The position numbers were made by a program, and so were the translations under genes. Below the pieces are notes generated by a model, which saw nothing but the letters and a program-made list of their open reading frames with translations, searched no databases and was not told the DNA's origin. Below, one piece after another: positions 25,607 through 34,067 of a stretch of DNA of 50,468 nucleotides (position 1 is the stretch's first letter; each line of letters starts with the position of its first letter). The stretch spans positions 1-50,468 of the forward strand of contig SZPG01000051.1 of assembly GCA_030263595.1 (NCBI GenBank), read 5' to 3'. Source of the DNA: Chloroflexi bacterium CFX6 (GTDB taxonomy: Bacteria > Chloroflexota > Anaerolineae > Anaerolineales > Villigracilaceae).

Positions 25607-26896
25607 TCAATCTGTCGTCGCGACAATTGGAACGGTCTTCTCGCTTCGCCGCCAGAAGAATGCCCAGTACATGACGACCGCGATGGTGTAGAGCGTGATC
25701 GTGCCGATGAACGGCGGGCCGAAACCGTACTCCACCTGCAGCCAGCCGCTGATGGTGGGACTGAACGCCCAGCCGAAGTTCCATGCCATGCTCGATAAAC
25801 TGGCGACGGTGGCGCGCGAGGACGGCTCGACGTGTTCCATCACGAACGTTTGATAGACGGGCGAACTCATGTTCATCAACGCCAGGCGGATGTAATACGT
25901 GGCGGCTCCGACCCAAAAGATGGGGGAGAACCCGAGCAGGATGAGGAAGGGAATGGAGAGCGCTTGCGTGATGACCACCAGTTGGATCTTCCCCGTCCGT
26001 TCGGCGAGCGGAGGCGCAATGAGCAGACCAATGCCCATCGCCAGCGATCCCCACGCGAACAGCGTGCCGATGACCGGGTCCGGCTGGTTGTGGACGACGC
26101 GGAAGAAGACGTTCATAAAAGGCATGATCAACCCCGCGCCGATGGAGGTGAGCAGCATCGGCAGGATGAGTTTGGTCAACAGCGCGGGGTTCTTTGCGGC
26201 GTATTGAAAGGGGGCAAAGACGGCGCGTTGACTGCGCGCCAGGTTCGGCGACTTGATGAAAAGCAATGGAAGAATCCCAAGCAGGGCGACGATGCCGATG
26301 ATGAAGATGGAGTTGCCGTACGCCAGGCTGCTGGTCGGAGAGGCGTCTCGCGCCGCGCCGATCCAGGTGGGGAGGTACCCCCCGATCCAACTGCCCACGG
26401 ATGCCATGGTCATCGTCAAGCCCTGACCGAAACTGAAGAGATAAGTGCGTTCGTTTTCGTCGCTGTTTTCCATGAGGAACGGGGACATGGTGACGCCCGC
26501 CAGGCTTTGCGCGATTCCCGAAACGACGTTCATCGCGTAGAACATCGGCTCGCTCTGCCAGATCGCCATCGCCAGGATGGACGCGCCCAACAGCGCGGCG
26601 GAGATGACCAGCGACGCCTTGCGCCCGATCGTGTCCGCGAGGTAGCCCATCGGCAGGGCGGCGAGGAGCGCCACGAAACTGCTGGCGGTGATGAGGTTGC
26701 CGAGCAGCGCCTCGTCGAAGCCGAGGCTCAGCACATAGAAGTTGAAGAGTAAACGAAAGACGCCCATTGCCGCGCCGGTGATGATGACGTTCAGCAGGTA
26801 GAACCGGGCGTTGGGCTTGAATGCGCGCACGCGGGAGGCATACTCTCCGGGCACGCGCAGGAATTTTGAGAGGATCGTATTTTTGTTGTTGTTCAT
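25607..26896 (-). CDS. Major facilitator superfamily transporter
   Basis: 429-aa membrane protein with about 12 predicted TMs. The first (FYLLNVIITGAAMGVFRLLF) is followed by the MFS A-type loop GYLADTIGRKASLV between TM2 and TM3. A central loop (SPNLARSQRAVFAPFQYAAK) separates the halves. ATG 26896 is taken as the start because the family-like sequence begins there, 11 nt after the stop of the regulator gene; the much longer in-frame extension is a shadow of that gene. Drug or metabolite efflux under control of the ArsR-type regulator is a reasonable inference. Confidence 0.92.
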   Translation of the reverse strand: MNNNKNTILSKFLRVPGEYASRVRAFKPNARFYLLNVIITGAAMGVFRLLFNFYVLSLGFDEALLGNLITASSFVALLAALPMGYLADTIGRKASLVISAALLGASILAMAIWQSEPMFYAMNVVSGIAQSLAGVTMSPFLMENSDENERTYLFSFGQGLTMTMASVGSWIGGYLPTWIGAARDASPTSSLAYGNSIFIIGIVALLGILPLLFIKSPNLARSQRAVFAPFQYAAKNPALLTKLILPMLLTSIGAGLIMPFMNVFFRVVHNQPDPVIGTLFAWGSLAMGIGLLIAPPLAERTGKIQLVVITQALSIPFLILLGFSPIFWVGAATYYIRLALMNMSSPVYQTFVMEHVEPSSRATVASLSSMAWNFGWAFSPTISGWLQVEYGFGPPFIGTITLYTIAVVMYWAFFWRRSEKTVPIVATTD

Positions 26897-26907
26897 TCTT
26901 TCAGGGA

Positions 26908-28011
26908 TTATTCTGTGATGTCGCTTTTCAGGAAGGACGTCAGGTTCGCGAACGTGGATTCGATCGCCTGCATGCGCGCGGCATACCGCTTCTCGTCCTG
27001 TTTGAAGGTCAATTCCACGAGGCTTGCGAGGCGCAAATCGTTCAGGTGATGGATAACGGTCGGCGCGCGCAGTTGCAGCCGCCGGGCAAGTTCGGAGGGG
27101 GTGAGGCTTTCGTGCGAGAGATAGAAAAGGATCTTCAGGCGGGTCGGGTCTGCCAGGGCTTTGAGAGACCGCACCAATCCATCCGGCAATAACTCGCCGG
27201 GAATGGCGGACATCTCTGCGGGACGCGCGCCGAAGAGCAACAGCATCGTGTCCGCGTCCAGTTCTTCGAAGAAGATCAGGGGCGTCATCCAAAAGGCGGG
27301 CGCGATCACAAGTTTCTTCGCGCGGAATTCATCGTCCAATTGGACGCCCTGCGAAAGTTCGACGAACAACTCTTCGACCGGCATCCTGGACGCCAATTCC
27401 TGCGCGCGTTCCAAGCCTGCTTTGAGCACAGGCTCCAGGCGTTTTTCCTCCTCCTCGAAGAACGCCTGGTAATAGTATTGAAGCGCGGAGAGAAAGCCCT
27501 CGCCAAGTTCTTCCGGGCGGCTCCACCAATCCAACGCTCGTTCGAACGCGCCCTTTTTCAGGGACATCCCTTTCTTGCCCCAGAGTTTTCTGAGGAACTC
27601 GGCATCCTCCGCCGTCCAGGAACCAGTGGACGTGACCCTCAGGAGGGTCTCGTTGAATTGTTTGTGCTTTTCCATATCCTCTGCGGATCTATGCGTGAAA
27701 GTCTCATCCAGCCTATGAAGTTTGATTATCCGCTCGGCGGGGGGGATCTGCTTCAACGCCCAGAGCGCGCTGATGGCATCCTTGGGCGCGGGGAGGTTGT
27801 GGATCCAAGCCAGGGGCGCGCCGGTCAATGTAAACACGTCTTCCAGCAACTTGCGTTCGGCGGCCGGGATCCGCGAACGGACTCCGGCCGCCCAGGAAGC
27901 GCGTACCCCGAAATAATCCGGCTCATGTAAAACGTGCAGGCTGATGAACAATTCGTAGGCTGTTCCAAAATCCCAGCCGATTTCGGGGGAGAAGGTTTTT
28001 TCTTCGGTCAT
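26908..28011 (-). CDS. ArsR-family transcriptional regulator with large N-terminal sensor-like region
   Basis: 367 aa. The C-terminal winged helix-turn-helix is about 277-345 (LKALADPTRLKILFYLSHES, SELARRLQLRAPTVIHHLND, LRLASLVEL). The first ~270 residues are an alpha/beta region of the kind found in long ArsR proteins with a ligand domain; no metal-binding Cys cluster is visible. It lies between a 71-codon gene and an MFS gene in one operon headed by a promoter with an 18-bp palindrome, which suggests autoregulated control of the exporter by a small molecule. Confidence 0.88.
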   Translation of the reverse strand: MTEEKTFSPEIGWDFGTAYELFISLHVLHEPDYFGVRASWAAGVRSRIPAAERKLLEDVFTLTGAPLAWIHNLPAPKDAISALWALKQIPPAERIIKLHRLDETFTHRSAEDMEKHKQFNETLLRVTSTGSWTAEDAEFLRKLWGKKGMSLKKGAFERALDWWSRPEELGEGFLSALQYYYQAFFEEEEKRLEPVLKAGLERAQELASRMPVEELFVELSQGVQLDDEFRAKKLVIAPAFWMTPLIFFEELDADTMLLLFGARPAEMSAIPGELLPDGLVRSLKALADPTRLKILFYLSHESLTPSELARRLQLRAPTVIHHLNDLRLASLVELTFKQDEKRYAARMQAIESTFANLTSFLKSDITE

Positions 28012-28026
28012 GGCAGCCTTGATGCG

Positions 28027-28242
28027 CTATCCTTTCCTCTTCAATTTGTTGCCTATGGAGATGAGCAGGTCGGCGGTGTTACGATCCACGTGTTCGTTTA
28101 TGGGGGCTGCGTTGAACATGGCGCCGATCTCCACAAGGATTTGACCCATTTGGCGGGTGAGGAGGTCGCGTGCGGGCGCGGGGATGGACGTTTGCTCGTC
28201 CACGTAAGCCTTGCTCGATTTTGCCTGGGTACTGCACGTCAT
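28027..28242 (-). CDS. Small protein of unknown function, first gene of the ArsR-MFS operon
   Basis: 71 aa, beginning MTCSTQAKSSKAYVDEQTS and ending ISIGNKLKRKG. ATG 28242 has a near-consensus AAAGGAGGTCGCC in front, clearly better than an in-frame ATG nine codons upstream. It is largely helical and without signal peptide or TM. It is unrecognised; its place suggests a role with the regulator or exporter. Confidence 0.8.
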   Translation of the reverse strand: MTCSTQAKSSKAYVDEQTSIPAPARDLLTRQMGQILVEIGAMFNAAPINEHVDRNTADLLISIGNKLKRKG

Positions 28243-28302
28243 GGCGACCTCCTTTCGGAAAAAAGACAAACGTCGAACTTAGTCAACTATCTACTTTAGA
28301 CC

Positions 28303-28344
28303 ATTATCTAATTAGATAATAATCTAACGTCCTTTTTTTGTCAA
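28303..28344 (-). promoter_or_regulatory. Promoter with overlapping 18-bp palindromic operator
   Basis: On the minus strand TTGACA (28344-28339), a 17-nt spacer and TATTAT (28321-28316) form a consensus promoter. A perfect palindrome ATTATCTAATTAGATAAT (28303-28320) covers the -10 and start site. That is the expected position of an autorepressor site. Confidence 0.85.
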
Positions 28345-28354
28345 GATGGAATTT

Positions 28355-29572
28355 TCAATCCAGTTTCCGCCCCCAGTTCAGGATGAACAGCCACGCCGCC
28401 AGGAGGACGACCGGCTTGAGGATTCTCCACAGCAGGATTTGGAACCACTTCCACTTGAACGAATAAACGACCTTCGCGGTAACCCAGCGCACGATCAACG
28501 CCCTGCCCATTGCGCTTCGCCCCACCCGACGCCTGTATCCGCCGAATGAAAATTCGCCCCGCTGATACGACTCCTGGATCTCGCGCGCCGCCAACGCGCC
28601 GTACCCCAAAGCGACGCTGATCCCCTCCCCAAAAAGAGGATCCGCGCCCGCGGCGTCTCCCACCAGCAACACCCTCGGCGCGGACATTTGATTGCGCGGC
28701 GAAAACCAGCGGATGGGATGTCCCTTGATCTGGTAATCGTTCAAGTCGAATCCAAGACGCGACATTTCCTGCGCGAGCGGCTCTTTGAGTTGCGGGCGTT
28801 TTTCATCGGCGAGGATGTTCGTATCGTAGATTCCCCAACAGCGCATGGCTCGACCTTTGACTTGTGTGGGAAAATCCCAGACGTATCCTGCGATGTTGTC
28901 GGGGACGGGGGAGAATTCGAAATAGGCAGAACCCAACCCCCTCCCTTGCCCTCCCCCATCCCGCCCAGACAGGGAGGGGGTCAACACCTCCAGCACGCGC
29001 GCGGTGTAAACGGGCGCGTGGGGGAATACGCATCGTCTTGTGACTCCGTTCGAACCGTCCGCGCCGACAACGACCTGCGCGCGAAAAATTCCCTGATCCG
29101 TTTCGACGGTCACGCCATCCGCATCGGGGATTACGTTCCTGGCCGTGATCCCCTCGCGAATTTCAATTCCTCGGCTTCTTGTTTTATCTGCCAGCCAGTT
29201 GTCGAATTCATCGCGGCGGACGATACGCAAGGCGTGTCGTTTTGGGACGCGAACGTTCAATCCCTTCGATTCGAAATCGAAGTGGATGTTCTCTGCATCC
29301 GCGTGCGGGACTTCGTTCACGTCGAGGCCGAGTCTTTCGAGGATGACCTCGGCGTCGAGGGTGAGTCCGCCCGCGCAAAGTTTGGGGCGTGGATAATGTC
29401 CCTTTTCGAGGATCAGGATTCGGGGAGTCAGATGCGGGGCGATCCGATGCAGGTGCAGCGCGGTGGAGAGTCCGCCGGGACCTCCGCCGACGATCAGGAT
29501 TTCATTTTCCGCGTGGGACGGTTCAGGCGTAGGCGCCGGACCAGGTTTCGAAGCGGCGGTCGTCGTGTTCAT
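28355..29572 (-). CDS. Geranylgeranyl-reductase-family FAD-dependent oxidoreductase
   Basis: 405 aa. The FAD-binding Rossmann motif GGGPGG is at 29-34 after a Pro/Ala-rich leader. PKLCAGGLT and GDAAGADPLFGEGISVALGYG are the hallmarks of geranylgeranyl reductase and related flavoproteins that reduce isoprenoid chains or halogenate/hydroxylate aromatics. The C-terminal hydrophobic segment (about 373-396) may tether it to the membrane. Residues of about 197-212 (TPSLSGRDGGGQGRG) are encoded by an inverted repeat inserted in frame. The gene starts inside the 3' end of the metallophosphoesterase gene (50-nt overlap), implying coupling. Confidence 0.88.
   Translation of the reverse strand: MNTTTAASKPGPAPTPEPSHAENEILIVGGGPGGLSTALHLHRIAPHLTPRILILEKGHYPRPKLCAGGLTLDAEVILERLGLDVNEVPHADAENIHFDFESKGLNVRVPKRHALRIVRRDEFDNWLADKTRSRGIEIREGITARNVIPDADGVTVETDQGIFRAQVVVGADGSNGVTRRCVFPHAPVYTARVLEVLTPSLSGRDGGGQGRGLGSAYFEFSPVPDNIAGYVWDFPTQVKGRAMRCWGIYDTNILADEKRPQLKEPLAQEMSRLGFDLNDYQIKGHPIRWFSPRNQMSAPRVLLVGDAAGADPLFGEGISVALGYGALAAREIQESYQRGEFSFGGYRRRVGRSAMGRALIVRWVTAKVVYSFKWKWFQILLWRILKPVVLLAAWLFILNWGRKLD
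28936..28981. repeat. Inverted repeat inserted in frame in the flavoprotein gene
   Basis: Perfect 11-bp arms ACCCCCTCCCT/AGGGAGGGGGT (28936-28946, 28971-28981) enclose a C-rich 24-nt loop with CCCTCCCCC. The low-complexity peptide it encodes interrupts an otherwise conserved domain. Confidence 0.75.
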
Positions 29573-30977
29573 CGTCCTTGTAGAAGGTGATGTAAGTGAG
29601 GGCTTTGTACGGCACGAACTTCTTTTCCCTGGGGTTCTTTCTGGCGAGGTCGAAGTAGGTGTGCCAGGTGCCGGAGTTGAAGTAGATCTGGTTGCCGCCG
29701 TGTTCGTCGTAATCGAGGGGGACGGTTTCCTGATGGTGCGTGTGCCCGTAGATGATGTAGCGCGCTGTGTCGTCGAGGAAGGCTGGCTCCTTCAGGGCGT
29801 GTATTGCAAAGGAGCCGTCGCCCCCGAACATCCTTCTGTTCTGAATTTTGTAGATCAGGTTGTCGAGGGTTTCGAGGGAGATCAATTTCGAGATCTTGAT
29901 CGCCGCCTGCATTTTATCCACGATGTCTATCTTGAACGGTATGTCTTTGCTTTTCACAAATTTCAGGTTGATGAATTTGTCCGAAAGGTCGTCCCAGATC
30001 TTTTTGAGGTCGCGTTCGTTCATCCCGGTGATCATGTGCTCGTCGGAGAGTCTTTTGATCTGCCCGGAGATCCACAAGGGGGTTGCCAGCGCAGGGCGGA
30101 CGTTCGTGATGTGGCGCAGGTTGTCCACAATATCGGGGTTGAGGTCGGGTTTTCGCCGCAGTTCCTCCGGGTAGCGGTTGCAGACTTCCATGGTGAAGGC
30201 GTCGCCGAGGGTCGCCTGATCGCGTCCGCGCTCCACGTTGAAGTTGAAGCCGTCGAAGTAATCGCCGTGACGGCAAAAGACCTGATATTGCCTGAGAAGT
30301 CTCTCGATCTCGGGGGCTTCGTCCCGTTCCCACGGGGAGTTGGGATCGAGTTTTCGCAGGTCGTAGGGGAACGGCGTGGGCGGATTGCTCAACCCCATTG
30401 CCGTGATGATCTCCCGGCGGATCTGGTCGAAGGCTTCGCCCTTGAGGTGGTAATACCAGTCGTGGTTTCCGACCATGTAGTGGAAGCGCACCTTGAGCGG
30501 GATCTTGGCCGGGTTGTTGGCGTCGCGCTTCCCGTTTTCGTTCGCGGGATCGAATTCGATGTATTCGCCGCTTGCAAGTTTTCGCATGACTTCGAGGGAT
30601 GCCCGGTTGTGTTCGATGATGGCGCGGGTGACTTCGAGCAGTTTGGGGGCGAAGAGCGGGTCGTACGGATCGCTCCACGGGCGCACGTACCCTTCCTCGC
30701 CCTCCTCGGTGATGCGGATGTAGTCCTGGCTGTTGATGTTGACGTATTGCTCCCGTCCCATCGGCGGGAACAGCCATTTGGTCGAGTGAAGCGGGTCTAT
30801 GATGTCGCCCATGAGGATGACGTCCAGTTCCTCGATGGGACGGTATCTTCCATATCGCACCGAGGCGAAGTGGGCATCCTGCCGGAGGCGTTTGGCGAAC
30901 AGGTGGAACGCGCTGGCGGGAATGGAGGCGGCGGTCGTGCCATCTCCAAGATGCAGGTCGCTGATGATCACGAGCAT
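29523..30977 (-). CDS. Calcineurin-like metallophosphoesterase
   Basis: 484 aa. All metal-binding motifs are present: SDLHLGDG (6-13), GDIIDP (about 57-62), GNHDWYYH (about 170-177), and the C-terminal GHTHH (about 423-427). The long insert between the GNHD and GHTH motifs (about 240 residues, mainly helical) has no visible known domain. No signal peptide. The substrate could be a nucleotide, a nucleic acid or a phospholipid head group. ATG 30977 is the only start that preserves the first metal motif. Confidence 0.9.
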   Translation of the reverse strand: MLVIISDLHLGDGTTAASIPASAFHLFAKRLRQDAHFASVRYGRYRPIEELDVILMGDIIDPLHSTKWLFPPMGREQYVNINSQDYIRITEEGEEGYVRPWSDPYDPLFAPKLLEVTRAIIEHNRASLEVMRKLASGEYIEFDPANENGKRDANNPAKIPLKVRFHYMVGNHDWYYHLKGEAFDQIRREIITAMGLSNPPTPFPYDLRKLDPNSPWERDEAPEIERLLRQYQVFCRHGDYFDGFNFNVERGRDQATLGDAFTMEVCNRYPEELRRKPDLNPDIVDNLRHITNVRPALATPLWISGQIKRLSDEHMITGMNERDLKKIWDDLSDKFINLKFVKSKDIPFKIDIVDKMQAAIKISKLISLETLDNLIYKIQNRRMFGGDGSFAIHALKEPAFLDDTARYIIYGHTHHQETVPLDYDEHGGNQIYFNSGTWHTYFDLARKNPREKKFVPYKALTYITFYKDDEHDDRRFETWSGAYA

Positions 30978-31199
30978 GGCGATTTTCCTTCCTCTGGTAT
31001 CGGTAACGGTGGTTAGATTATAGCCCGAATTCTCTACCGTACATTTTAGAAATCGGACGCGGACGAGCGCCGACGCTTCGCGCGCGGAAAATCAATTAAA
31101 AATCCGCGTTGTCCGCGCGCTCCGCAGTCCGCGTCCTATGCATGTATAATCTTCATAGCGGAGAAGTTTTCATCCGATCATGGAAGGCGGCGAGGCGAT
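30978..31199. other. Divergent intergenic region with dispersed repeat and -10 box
   Basis: Contains a copy of the CGCGGA/TCCGCAGTCCGC repeat (about 31054-31138) and a TATAAT at 31145-31150 that may serve the gene at 31200. No coding signal is seen. Confidence 0.55.
31054..31138. repeat. Dispersed GC-rich repeat, copy 1
   Basis: Shares an exact 18-nt run GCGCGCTCCGCAGTCCGC (31115-31132) and the surrounding CGCGGA/TCCGCG pattern with 33915-34012. Confidence 0.7.
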
Positions 31200-32003
31200 A
31201 TGACCCGAAAAATTCTGGCGTGGACGTTGACCATCCTCAGCGCGCTATTTCTCCTTGCGAGCGTCGCGGGGATCGCCGCGGCCTGGATCTACAACGAACC
31301 CCTGACCCGCGAAACGATGGGACGCCTGCGGGAAATTGACGGCGAACTGGCGCAAGCGGAGGCGACGCTGGCATCCACACACATCGAACTCGAACGTGCA
31401 TTGCGGCTTGTGGACGCCGCGCAGAGCGCGCTCGAAGAGCTCGCCGAACAATCCACGAGCGCGGAGAATTTGCTCGAGGGCATCCAAAGTTCGCTGGACG
31501 ACCGTTTGCTCCCCGAGTTGAAAAGAACACGCGAAAGACTTGGGGAAGCGCGCGCCTCATTGGAAAGTCTGCGTTCCCTGATCCTCAGCCTGGAGTCCCT
31601 GCCTTTCATCGAGATCAACCTGCCCGATCAGATCCTGACCGACCTGATCAATTCCGCGGAAACGCTGGACGTCGAGATCGCGAACGCCGAAGACCTGGCA
31701 AAGCGCGCCTCGACCTTCGTCAGCGACACGTCCTACCTGCTGGGCGGCGACCTGACCGAAACGCGCGCCAGCCTGCAACACTTCATCGCGGCTGTCGAGG
31801 AGTACCAGGTGAAGGTCGCTGCATGGCGCGCGCAGGTTGCGGACCTGATCGAGTCGCTGCCCGCCTGGATTGACCGCGCTTCGATCATCCTGACGATCTT
31901 CCTGCTCTGGTTCGGTCTTTCCCAGTTCAGCCTGTTCCTGCATGGACGCGCGCTCCTGCGCGGAGAAGATCCGCTGGATGCGCTGCGTCAGAATCGGGTG
32001 TAA
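31200..32003 (+). CDS. Coiled-coil protein with N- and C-terminal membrane segments
   Basis: 267 aa, not recognised as a named family. A TM helix lies at about 7-29, then a long heptad-rich helix (about 38-130, rich in Glu, Ala, Leu, Arg). A middle segment contains LPFIEINLPDQIL, and a second TM is at about 228-248. Probably both ends lie in the cytoplasm with an extracytoplasmic coiled coil. It sits just before pcm (2-nt gap), likely in one transcript. A structural or scaffold role is possible but not shown. Confidence 0.75.
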   Translation: MTRKILAWTLTILSALFLLASVAGIAAAWIYNEPLTRETMGRLREIDGELAQAEATLASTHIELERALRLVDAAQSALEELAEQSTSAENLLEGIQSSLDDRLLPELKRTRERLGEARASLESLRSLILSLESLPFIEINLPDQILTDLINSAETLDVEIANAEDLAKRASTFVSDTSYLLGGDLTETRASLQHFIAAVEEYQVKVAAWRAQVADLIESLPAWIDRASIILTIFLLWFGLSQFSLFLHGRALLRGEDPLDALRQNRV

Positions 32004-32005
32004 TC

Positions 32006-32647
32006 ATGCCGGATGAATTTTTCGAGGAGCGGAAGGAAATGGCGGCGCGCCAGCTCCGGGGGCGCGGGATCAGGGATCGGCGGATTCTCGAAGCGTTCGA
32101 GTCCGTGCCGCGTCATCTCTTCGTCCCGGAGAGGTATCGCATTTCGGCGTATGACGACTCGCCGCTCCCGATCGGTTTCCAGCAAACGATCTCACAGCCG
32201 TACATCGTCGCGTACATGATCCAGTGCCTGGATTTGACCGGCGGCGAACGCCTGCTCGAAGTGGGGACGGGATCGGGCTACCAGACGGCGATTCTTTCCG
32301 CCCTCGCGCCTGAAGTGCACACCATCGAATTGATCCCCGCCCTGGCGGAACGCGCCCGAAAGACGCTCGATGCGATCGGCGTGACCAACGTCTTCGTTCA
32401 CGTCGGCGACGGATCGCAAGGGTGGATCGAAGCCGCGCCGTACGACGCGATTATCGTCTCTGCCGCCGCGCCGCGCGCGCCGAAAAGCCTGTTGGACCAA
32501 CTGTCCGAGCGCGGGCGCATGATCCTGCCTGTGGGCGAACGCGGCGACCAGGTGTTGGAGTTGTGGCGGCGCGAGGGGGATTCCTTTTTGCGGGAAACGT
32601 TGCTGCCGGTCGCCTTCGTTCCCCTGCGCGGAAAAGAAGGAAGGTAA
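32006..32647 (+). CDS. pcm: Protein-L-isoaspartate O-methyltransferase
   Basis: SAM-dependent repair of isoaspartyl residues in aged proteins (213 aa). It shows RQLRGRGIRDRRILEAFESV, VPRHLFVPERY, the substrate-loop PLPIGFQQTISQPYIVAYM, SAM motif LLEVGTGSGYQTAIL and the later VSAAAPRAPKSLLDQL. Length and motif order are typical. It starts 2 nt after the preceding stop; SD for it lies in that gene's end. Confidence 0.96.
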   Translation: MPDEFFEERKEMAARQLRGRGIRDRRILEAFESVPRHLFVPERYRISAYDDSPLPIGFQQTISQPYIVAYMIQCLDLTGGERLLEVGTGSGYQTAILSALAPEVHTIELIPALAERARKTLDAIGVTNVFVHVGDGSQGWIEAAPYDAIIVSAAAPRAPKSLLDQLSERGRMILPVGERGDQVLELWRREGDSFLRETLLPVAFVPLRGKEGR

Positions 32648-32730
32648 CGGGCAGATCGCAGCGATTTCGTTCGCAGCGCGGGACGTGTCCTGGGCGTATC
32701 GAAGGATGTTGTGCTGTGTTACGCAACCGT

Positions 32731-33702
32731 TTATGCGGCGCGCTTTCTGCTTTGTTTGTAGCGATACATCGCCGCGTCTGCCTGGGCGAGGAGCGCCTCC
32801 ATGGTGAGGGTGGAACTCAAGTCAACCTGAATGATCCCCATGCTGAAGGACAGGGCATACCCGCGCATGGATTGAAGGTTATGCGCGTTGACGTTGCTTT
32901 GCAGTCGCGCCCGGATGCCGGCGATGTCGTTTTCCCTCGCGTCAATGGTCAGCGCCACGAATTCATCCCCTCCCAGGCGGGCGATGACGTCCGAATCGCG
33001 AAAGGTCTGGGTCAGGATGTGGGCAAAATGGTTGAGGGCAATATCCCCCTCCGCGTGACCGAAGGCATCGTTCACCTCCTTCAGGCAATCCATGTCTATG
33101 TAGATCAGGCACAGCGGGTGACCGGCGCGGCGGGCGAATTTCAACAATCCGTTGGCATGGATCATGAAACCGCGTCGGTTGCTCAAGCCCGTCAGGTCGT
33201 CGGTCAGCGAGAGGCTTCGCAGGCGTTCGTTGGCTTTTTCCAGTTCGAGATTCTTCTGGTAGAGTTTGTCCGCCAGCAATTGCAGGTGTTCCCGCTGGAG
33301 TTCTCCGGTCTTGGGAAGCCTGGAGGCGCTGGCGGGGTGTTTGAGGCAATCCTGCACGGCGCGCAACACTTCCTGCGGTTCGGCGGGTTTTCCGATGATG
33401 TGCTTGACCCCGCTGGCGATCGCAAGCCGGTTGATTTCAGCCTCCAGATAATGAGCGGTCTGGAAAATGACCGGCACCCCGGCCAGGAGGGGCTCGGCGC
33501 GCAAACGACGAACGAGGGTGAAGCCGTCCATGTTTGGCATGACGATGTCGGTGATGACGAGATCGGGCAGTTCCCTCCGCGCCAGTTCCAGCGCCTGCGC
33601 TCCGTCGTTGGCTTCCAACAGACGGTGGTCGAAGGAACCCAGAAGGGTGATCAGGAATTGACGGTCGGTTGGACGGGCGTCAACGATGAGAATGGTCGCC
33701 AT
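32731..33702 (-). CDS. Response regulator with GGDEF output (diguanylate cyclase)
   Basis: 323 aa. The receiver domain (1-120) has D8, phospho-acceptor D52, Thr82 and Lys105; the usual second acidic residue next to D8 is Ala9, which may weaken metal binding. A coiled-coil linker (about 133-165) leads to the GGDEF domain, with LTDDLTGLSNRRGF, YIDMDCLKEVNDAFGH and an intact GGDEF at 244-248. The inhibitory site R235-DS-D238 lies five residues before it. It should make c-di-GMP on phosphorylation with product feedback. ATG 33702 is preceded by AGAGG; a longer frame to 33786 is rejected. Confidence 0.93.
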   Translation of the reverse strand: MATILIVDARPTDRQFLITLLGSFDHRLLEANDGAQALELARRELPDLVITDIVMPNMDGFTLVRRLRAEPLLAGVPVIFQTAHYLEAEINRLAIASGVKHIIGKPAEPQEVLRAVQDCLKHPASASRLPKTGELQREHLQLLADKLYQKNLELEKANERLRSLSLTDDLTGLSNRRGFMIHANGLLKFARRAGHPLCLIYIDMDCLKEVNDAFGHAEGDIALNHFAHILTQTFRDSDVIARLGGDEFVALTIDARENDIAGIRARLQSNVNAHNLQSMRGYALSFSMGIIQVDLSSTLTMEALLAQADAAMYRYKQSRKRAA

Positions 33703-34067
33703 GGCGTCTTGCCTCTTTGAAATCCATTTGTTTTCCCTTCGGAAAGCACACCCGATGATAGCACAATTCCGCCAAACGGTTTTCAATTGGCGCGGCGCGA
33801 TCTTATCCCGCGCCCTGCGAATGCGAGACCGTGGTCTCGCGTTACTGCGTAAAATGAGTTATTTCGATGGGGGATTATGGGGGGGACCTTGATTACATCA
33901 CACTTTGGTATTGGGACGCGGATTAACGCGGATGGACGCGGATTTTTAGAGGAACTGCCCGAAAAGCGCCTTGAAGCCGCGTTTTTTGCGCGCTCCGCAG
34001 TCCGCATCCCATTTTTAAGAGTGTAAGGTAATCAGGGGGGAACTTGGCGAAAATAGAGGCGGGACGA
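33703..34067. other. Non-coding stretch with palindrome and repeat
   Basis: No credible gene. Contains a perfect stem GCGAGACC-GT-GGTCTCGC (33823-33840) and copy 2 of the dispersed repeat (33915-34012). Confidence 0.6.
33915..34012. repeat. Dispersed GC-rich repeat, copy 2
   Basis: Begins with alternating CGCGGAT units (GGACGCGGATTAACGCGGAT), ends with GCGCGCTCCGCAGTCCGC (33988-34005), the exact run also found at 31115-31132. Confidence 0.7.

Noticed and set aside
29463..31016. A 517-codon plus-strand frame opposite the metallophosphoesterase
   Set aside because: The minus strand carries all four metal-binding motifs; the plus frame shows none.
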